From NCBI GenBank assembly GCA_038244815.1, contig JBBRTB010000043.1, positions 1 through 22,244 on the forward strand: a stretch of DNA of 22,244 nt, in the 5' to 3' direction. Source of the DNA: DASVHS01 sp038244815 (GTDB taxonomy: Bacteria; Acidobacteriota; Thermoanaerobaculia; Gp7-AA8). Shown here piece by piece: positions 21,806-22,244 of this stretch (within the stretch, counting starts at the first letter, position 1; the number at the start of each line of letters is the position of its first letter). A program made the position numbers and the translations under genes. The notes below the pieces were generated by a model. That model did no database searches and was not told where the DNA came from. It worked only from the letters and a program-made list of their open reading frames with translations.

Positions 21806-22244
21806 ATGCCTTGGCTTGAGAAGAGCGCCGAGAGACTGCGGATGGAGTTCATCGTGGCGTACGAAGCGGAGCAGTACGCGTTCACGGAACTGTGTGAGTT
21901 GTTCGGGATCAGTCGCGAGACCGGTTACCACCGAGACGCTGCTGATCGAAGCGCGACGCAAGCACCCGACGTGGGGACCGAAGAAGCTGTTGCCATGGCT
22001 GGCAAGACGACACGACGTGGAGCTTCCAGCGCGCAGCACGGCCAGTGCAATCTTGAAGCGCGCTGGCCTTTCCGAAGTCCGTCGGCGACGACGGCGGCTC
22101 GAGCATCCAGGCAAGCCGACGACCAATGCTGCCACTCCCAACGCACTGTGGGCCGCCGACTTCAAGGGAGAGTTTCTGATGCGCGACGGCAACTACTGCT
22201 ATCCGCTCACGGTCACGGATCAGTACAGCCGCTACGTGCTCGGA
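21806..22244 (+). pseudogene. IS481-family transposase, internal deletion, cut by window end
   Basis: From ATG 21806 the first frame encodes the N-terminal helix-turn-helix start (MPWLEKSAERLRMEF, TELCELFGISRETGY) to about 21932. The continuing sequence is in another frame from 21930: TETLLIEARRKHPTWGPKKL, RSTASAILKRAG, and the catalytic-core start WAADFKGEFLMRDG with VTDQYSRYVLG at the window edge. The part normally linking them, the second half of the HTH and linker (about 40 residues), is missing and the frame is shifted. The integrase D-D-E core begins with the Asp of ADFKG and the Asp of TDQYSRY; the Glu lies beyond 22244. The element is therefore probably dead in this copy unless frameshifted expression occurs. 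Confidence 0.85.

Overview
The window is GC-rich bacterial chromosome, densely coded, with short intergenic gaps. Exported and membrane proteins, Tat-type signals, multihaem cytochromes, a DUF1028 hydrolase and REP-like 68-bp repeats would fit an Acidobacteriota-type soil bacterium or a similar Gram-negative lineage. That assignment is inference from style; no rRNA or tRNA gene is present to settle it.

Layout. (1) 1-340: five head-to-tail copies of a 68-bp unit built from two palindromes, next to a two-gene unit on the + strand: a calcineurin-like metallophosphoesterase followed after 4 nt by a Ser/Thr kinase fused to a universal-stress domain (350-2501). (2) 2502-3400: a debris-rich stretch with a broken membrane-protein gene, a 35-aa Met-rich membrane peptide gene, a 168-bp MITE-like element with 26-bp perfect terminal inverted repeats, and a 44-aa, 10-cysteine metallothionein-like gene. 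The two tiny genes are below the usual ORF length cut-off. (3) 3371-3886: a conserved-looking integral membrane protein on the + strand. (4) 10163-4008, minus strand: a tightly packed, probably copper-handling operon. In transcription order it encodes a BNR/sialidase-fold exported protein with a CECC motif, a His-rich membrane protein, a Met/His-rich lipoprotein, a TolC-like outer-membrane lipoprotein, a Tat-exported multicopper oxidase, a membrane-anchored cytochrome c with a Met-rich tail, and a small periplasmic HAGHKH protein. Four consecutive junctions are stop/start overlaps or 5-nt gaps. Directly upstream lies a decayed fragment of a CopA-type copper P-type ATPase (10172-10642). (5) 10643-12192: a WYL-domain regulator divergent from a DinB-family protein, with a candidate operator between them. 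(6) 12327-14815: an FMN-dependent alpha-hydroxy-acid dehydrogenase overlapping (ATGA) a Tat-exported M24 peptidase. (7) 14836-15658: a frameshifted metallo-beta-lactamase-fold gene. (8) 15815-16744: an exported parallel beta-helix protein. (9) 21650-16809, minus strand: DUF2254 membrane protein, DUF1028 hydrolase, GNAT acetyltransferase and a seven-haem cytochrome c with TPR repeats, with gaps of only 25-55 nt. (10) 21690-22244: a short heptamer repeat and the start of an IS481-like transposase gene with an internal deletion, cut by the window end.

Most interesting: the extracytoplasmic copper module (oxidase, cytochrome, TolC and Met/His-rich metal binders) with an adjacent metallothionein-like gene, while the copper-export ATPase has decayed and no RND pump, periplasmic adaptor or metal-responsive regulator is visible. 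If it works, it would handle copper by binding and oxidation outside the cytoplasm plus cytoplasmic sequestration, rather than by ATP-driven export. All functional assignments rest on motifs read by eye; no database search was run.
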